A DNA stretch of 64,000 nucleotides from the NCBI RefSeq assembly GCF_002109385.1, contig NZ_CP020814.1:62001-126000 (forward strand). Reading direction: 5' to 3'. The notes beneath the pieces were generated by a model. That model was given only the letters and a program-made list of their open reading frames with translations, was not told the DNA's origin and searched no databases. Every line of letters begins with the position of its first letter. Positions within the stretch are counted from its first letter, which is position 1. Of the stretch, positions 61,717 to 64,000 are shown piece by piece. The translations under genes were made by a program, and so were the position numbers. Source of the DNA: Halalkalibacter krulwichiae. Lineage in GTDB: Bacteria; Bacillota; Bacilli; Bacillales; Bacillaceae_D.

Positions 61717-62226
61717 ATGAAAGATATTTTGCTCGTGGATGGCTATAACATGATTGGGGCCTGGCCAGAGCTACGACAACTAAAGGATAAAGATTTAGGT
61801 TTAGCTCGTGATCGGTTAGTTGAAATTATGGCAGAGTATCAAGCCTACACAGGGTATAAAGTTAAAGTAGTCTTTGATGCTCATATGGTTGAAGGAATTG
61901 GAAAGAAGTATCATAACCATCGAGTTGATGTGATCTATACGAGAAAGAACGAAACTGCGGATGAACGCATTGAAAAGTTAGTTCACCTTTTAAAAAGAAT
62001 TGATAGGCGTATCCATGTAGCAACATCCGATTTTACAGAACAATCTCTTACCTTTGGAAGTGGAGCTTTAAGAAAATCTGCAAGGGAGCTTCTAATTGAG
62101 ACTACAACTACAGAAAAAGGTATCGACATAGAAGTACAAAAAACGCAAAAGAAGAAAAATTCGACAAAGATTCCGCTTACAGACGAGATTGCTGAAATTT
62201 TTGAAAAATGGCGTCGAGAGCGTTGA
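61717..62226 (+). CDS. rae1: Ribosome-dependent mRNA endonuclease Rae1 (YacP)
   Basis: 169 residues, NYN/PIN-like nuclease: D-I-L-L-V-D-G-Y-N-M-I-G-A-W near 3, V-V-F-D-A-H near 49 and A-T-S-D-F-T-E-Q near 103 (acidic residues). In B. subtilis it enters the ribosomal A site and cuts mRNAs during translation. ATG 61717 is 2 bases after the rlmB stop; position before sigH as in B. subtilis. Confidence 0.93.
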   Translation: MKDILLVDGYNMIGAWPELRQLKDKDLGLARDRLVEIMAEYQAYTGYKVKVVFDAHMVEGIGKKYHNHRVDVIYTRKNETADERIEKLVHLLKRIDRRIHVATSDFTEQSLTFGSGALRKSARELLIETTTTEKGIDIEVQKTQKKKNSTKIPLTDEIAEIFEKWRRER

Positions 62227-62233
62227 TGCGTGG

Positions 62234-62263
62234 TTGACCAGCTGGAAATCTGTGCTATATAAT
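62234..62263 (+). promoter_or_regulatory. SigA promoter of sigH
   Basis: TTGACC (62234-62239), 18-bp spacer, TATAAT (62258-62263). Confidence 0.7.
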
Positions 62264-62307
62264 GACTTTAATAAATCTGGACAACAGCCAAGGTCGGAGG
62301 GATTGTC

Positions 62308-62964
62308 GTGAGCATGGACCTTCAAGAAACGAAATTAAAGCCGGTGTATGAAACAGTGGATGATGATGAATTGGTCGTTCTTGTAAGAAATGGTGATAGT
62401 GGAGCATTAGAGTTTTTAATCAACAAGTATAAGAACTTTGTTCGTGCTAAGGCAAGATCTTATTTTCTCATTGGTGCAGATCATGAGGATATTGTTCAAG
62501 AGGGAATGATAGGACTTTACAAAGCTGTTCGAGACTACAATGGGGACAAGCTGTCGTCCTTCAAGGCTTTTGCGGAGCTATGTATAACAAGGCAAATCAT
62601 TACAGCTATTAAGACAGCAACGAGACAGAAGCATATTCCACTCAATTCTTATGTATCATTGGACAAGCCGTTGTATGATGAGGAGTCGGATCGCACATTG
62701 CTCGATGTTATTTGCGGAACACGTGTAACGGATCCAGAGGAATTACTAATTAATCAAGAAGAATTTGCCGATATTGAATTGAAGATGGGAGAACTTCTTA
62801 GTGACTTAGAGCGTCAAGTTTTAATGCTCTATTTAGACGGCAGATCGTACCAAGAGATTTCAATTGATCTTAATAGACATGTTAAGTCGATTGATAACGC
62901 CTTGCAACGAGTGAAAAGAAAGCTAGAACGCTATGTCGAATTGAAGGGCGTTTCATTAACATAA
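62308..62964 (+). CDS. sigH: RNA polymerase sigma-H factor
   Basis: 218 residues of the SigH/Spo0H type: region 2 F-V-R-A-K-A-R-S-Y-F-L-I-G-A-D-H-E-D-I-V-Q-E-G-M-I-G-L-Y near 47, and region 4 L-D-G-R-S-Y-Q-E-I-S-I-D-L-N-R-H-V-K-S-I-D near 173. Directs transition-state and early sporulation genes, including spoVG at 584, whose promoter matches its consensus. GTG 62308 lies 7 nt after GGAGGG; ATG 62314 is an alternative. Confidence 0.97.
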   Translation: MSMDLQETKLKPVYETVDDDELVVLVRNGDSGALEFLINKYKNFVRAKARSYFLIGADHEDIVQEGMIGLYKAVRDYNGDKLSSFKAFAELCITRQIITAIKTATRQKHIPLNSYVSLDKPLYDEESDRTLLDVICGTRVTDPEELLINQEEFADIELKMGELLSDLERQVLMLYLDGRSYQEISIDLNRHVKSIDNALQRVKRKLERYVELKGVSLT

Positions 62965-62975
62965 TATGATATTAG

Positions 62976-63042
62976 AATAACTCATGTACTATAACAGGCA
63001 TTGGATAACGATGTGAAGTCTGGTACTTGAGTTATTTTCTTT
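62976..63042 (+). terminator. Long-loop terminator behind sigH
   Basis: AATAACTCA (62976-62984) pairs with TGAGTTATT (63028-63036) across about 43 bases, followed by TTCTTTTT. The T-run abuts the next -35 box. Confidence 0.6.
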
Positions 63043-63071
63043 TTGACACATTTTACCCTGTGTGATAGATT
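63043..63071 (+). promoter_or_regulatory. SigA promoter of rpmGB-secE-nusG
   Basis: TTGACA (63043-63048), 17-bp spacer, TAGATT (63066-63071). Confidence 0.6.
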
Positions 63072-63106
63072 TAGATAGTATGTACATGTAAGGCTGGAGG
63101 TGCGAT

Positions 63107-63256
63107 GTGCGAAGTAAAGTTGTGCTAGCATGTGAAGTTTGCCGGTCGAGAAATTATTCAACGCAAAAGAACAAACAAACGACTAGTGAGCGGGTTGAGA
63201 TGAAGAAGTTTTGCAAGGCTTGTAATGAGCATACACTTCATCGTGAAACGAAGTAG
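63107..63256 (+). CDS. rpmGB: 50S ribosomal protein L33, zinc-binding type
   Basis: 49 residues, too short to stand out among open frames. Reads [17 protein letters not shown], then [17 protein letters not shown]. Two C-x-x-C pairs (residues 9/12 and 36/39) mark the zinc-containing C+ form. GTG 63107 follows GGAGGTGCGAT. Located between sigH and secE as in B. subtilis. Confidence 0.93.
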   Translation: MRSKVVLACEVCRSRNYSTQKNKQTTSERVEMKKFCKACNEHTLHRETK

Positions 63257-63377
63257 AGTTTAAGTGTTTTTTGCGTTTTTTTATCGGACGAGCTCCGGTT
63301 AATTACTAAACGATAACAAGGATTCGAATAGATTGGGACAGTTTTGTCTATATTGATTGATGCTGGGGGTGTCTGTT

Positions 63378-63569
63378 TTGGCTGGCGGAGTGAGAAATAT
63401 CGGAAAGTTTTTTCAAGATGTTGTAAAAGAGATGAAGCGTGTATCATGGCCAAACCGTAAAGAGTTAACGAGGTATACATGGATAGTTGTTGGTACAGTC
63501 GCATTCATGTCTGTTTTCTTTTTTCTAGTGGATTATGGAATTTCGACACTTCTTCGTTTCTTAAACTAA
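63378..63569 (+). CDS. secE: Preprotein translocase subunit SecE
   Basis: 63 residues with one C-terminal transmembrane segment (about 36-58) after an amphipathic part with the conserved E-M-K-R-V-S-W-P-N-R-K-E-L. Part of the SecYEG channel. TTG 63378 is 6 nt after GGGGGTG; an ATG at 63357 lies before that site. Confidence 0.92.
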   Translation: MAGGVRNIGKFFQDVVKEMKRVSWPNRKELTRYTWIVVGTVAFMSVFFFLVDYGISTLLRFLN

Positions 63570-63612
63570 TTGATTCAATAAATGAGTGATAGATGTTAAT
63601 AGCGCTATTACG

Positions 63613-63643
63613 AAGGAGGGAAGGACAAACGTCCTATTAAGTT
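63613..63643 (+). promoter_or_regulatory. Ribosome-binding site of nusG with hairpin spacer
   Basis: AAGGAGGG (63613-63620), stem AGGAC/GTCCT (63622-63626 with 63631-63635, loop AAAC), then 8 bases to ATG 63644. If folded, the effective distance to the start codon is about 9 nt, an ideal spacing; unfolded it is 23 nt. Confidence 0.6.
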
Positions 63644-64000
63644 ATGGAAAAAAATTGGTATGTTGTTCATACGTATTCAGGTTACGAGAATAAGGTTAAG
63701 ACAAATCTAGAAAAGCGTCTTGAGTCAATGGATATGACAGATAAGATCTTTCGTGTTCTAGTTCCTGTCGAAGAAGAAACAGAAGTTAAAAATGGCAAAA
63801 GTAAGTCAGTAACTAAAAAAGTGTTCCCGGGCTATGTCATCGTCGAAATGATTATGACAGATGATTCTTGGTATGTTGTTCGAAATACACCAGGAGTAAC
63901 AGGCTTTGTTGGTTCGGCTGGAGCAGGTTCGAAGCCAACGGCGCTTCTGCCAGAAGAAGTAGAAGCAATCTTGAAACAAATGGGTGTAGAACAACCTCGA
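63644..64000 (+). CDS. nusG: Transcription termination/antitermination factor NusG (3' end outside window)
   Basis: The first 119 residues are visible. The NGN domain reads W-Y-V-V-H-T-Y-S-G-Y-E-N-K-V near 5, then F-P-G-Y-V-I-V-E near 62, V-R-N-T-P-G-V-T-G-F-V-G near 79 and L-P-E-E-V near 101. The KOW domain is beyond the window. An in-frame TAA just upstream makes ATG 63644 the only sensible start. A strong AAGGAGGG lies 23 nt upstream with a small hairpin in between. Confidence 0.96.
   Translation, partial: MEKNWYVVHTYSGYENKVKTNLEKRLESMDMTDKIFRVLVPVEEETEVKNGKSKSVTKKVFPGYVIVEMIMTDDSWYVVRNTPGVTGFVGSAGAGSKPTALLPEEVEAILKQMGVEQPR

Noticed and set aside
63238..63504. Minus-strand frame over rpmGB-secE
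   Set aside because: Shadow of the real + strand genes, without start signals.

Overview
The window is a chromosomal segment of a low-GC, endospore-forming Gram-positive bacterium of the Bacillaceae. Gene order follows the Bacillus subtilis interval from yabJ/spoVG to nusG almost gene for gene. The 16S sequence and the general gene content would fit an alkaliphilic Bacillus (Alkalihalobacillus/Halalkalibacter-like), but that placement is inference. Nearly every gene is on the + strand, in the same direction as the rRNA operon.

Layout. 1-9.1 kb: end of ridA, spoVG, glmU, prs, rplY/ctc, pth, fin, mfd. 9.2-20.2 kb: spoVT, a MurJ/SpoVB-like flippase, yabN (MazG fusion), rqcP, yabP-yabQ, divIC, yabR, elongator tRNA-Met, spoIIE, yabS, yabT. 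20.2-29.2 kb: a two-gene ThrE-type exporter, tilS-hprT-ftsH, coaX, hslO, cysK and a DUF421 membrane protein. 29.2-36.7 kb: the folate operon (pabB-pabA-pabC-folP-folB-folK-yazB), dusB, lysS. 36.7-41.95 kb: a complete 16S-23S-5S operon with tandem promoters and no tRNA genes. 42-45.3 kb: accessory DNA at the end of that operon, made of a 3'-truncated IS3/IS150-type element and an apparently intact class IIC group II intron placed directly behind a terminator hairpin. 45.5-55 kb: a VLRF1/baeRF-type release-factor-like gene, the CtsR operon (ctsR-mcsA-mcsB-clpC) with CtsR heptads, radA, disA, yacL. 55.2-64 kb: ispD-ispF, gltX, a cysteine T-box, cysE-cysS-mrnC-rlmB-rae1, sigH, rpmGB, secE and the start of nusG.

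How the genes fit together. Sporulation genes are interleaved with essential housekeeping genes. Promoter-like sites for several regulators can be read directly: SigH (spoVG), SigB (rplY/ctc), SigF (fin), SigG (spoVT), a Spo0A-type SigA promoter with a 21-bp spacer (spoIIE), CtsR operators, and tandem rrn promoters whose P1 shares a 19-nt -10/start region with the tRNA-Met promoter. Three genes linked to peptidyl-tRNA release or ribosome quality control (pth, rqcP, the VLRF1-like gene) lie in the window.

Most notable. (1) A composite intergenic repeat sits behind prs and again behind ispF. A conserved terminator-like core is flanked by arms copied from the local gene end, and a downstream palindrome has compensatory base changes between the two copies. 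(2) Five genes (pth, yabT, thrE, coaX, ispF) are each broken by what looks like one missing base in a G or C run, which points to homopolymer under-calling and not to real gene loss. (3) A degenerate 5S-like tail with its own terminator lies beyond the IS remnant and is where the group IIC intron inserted.
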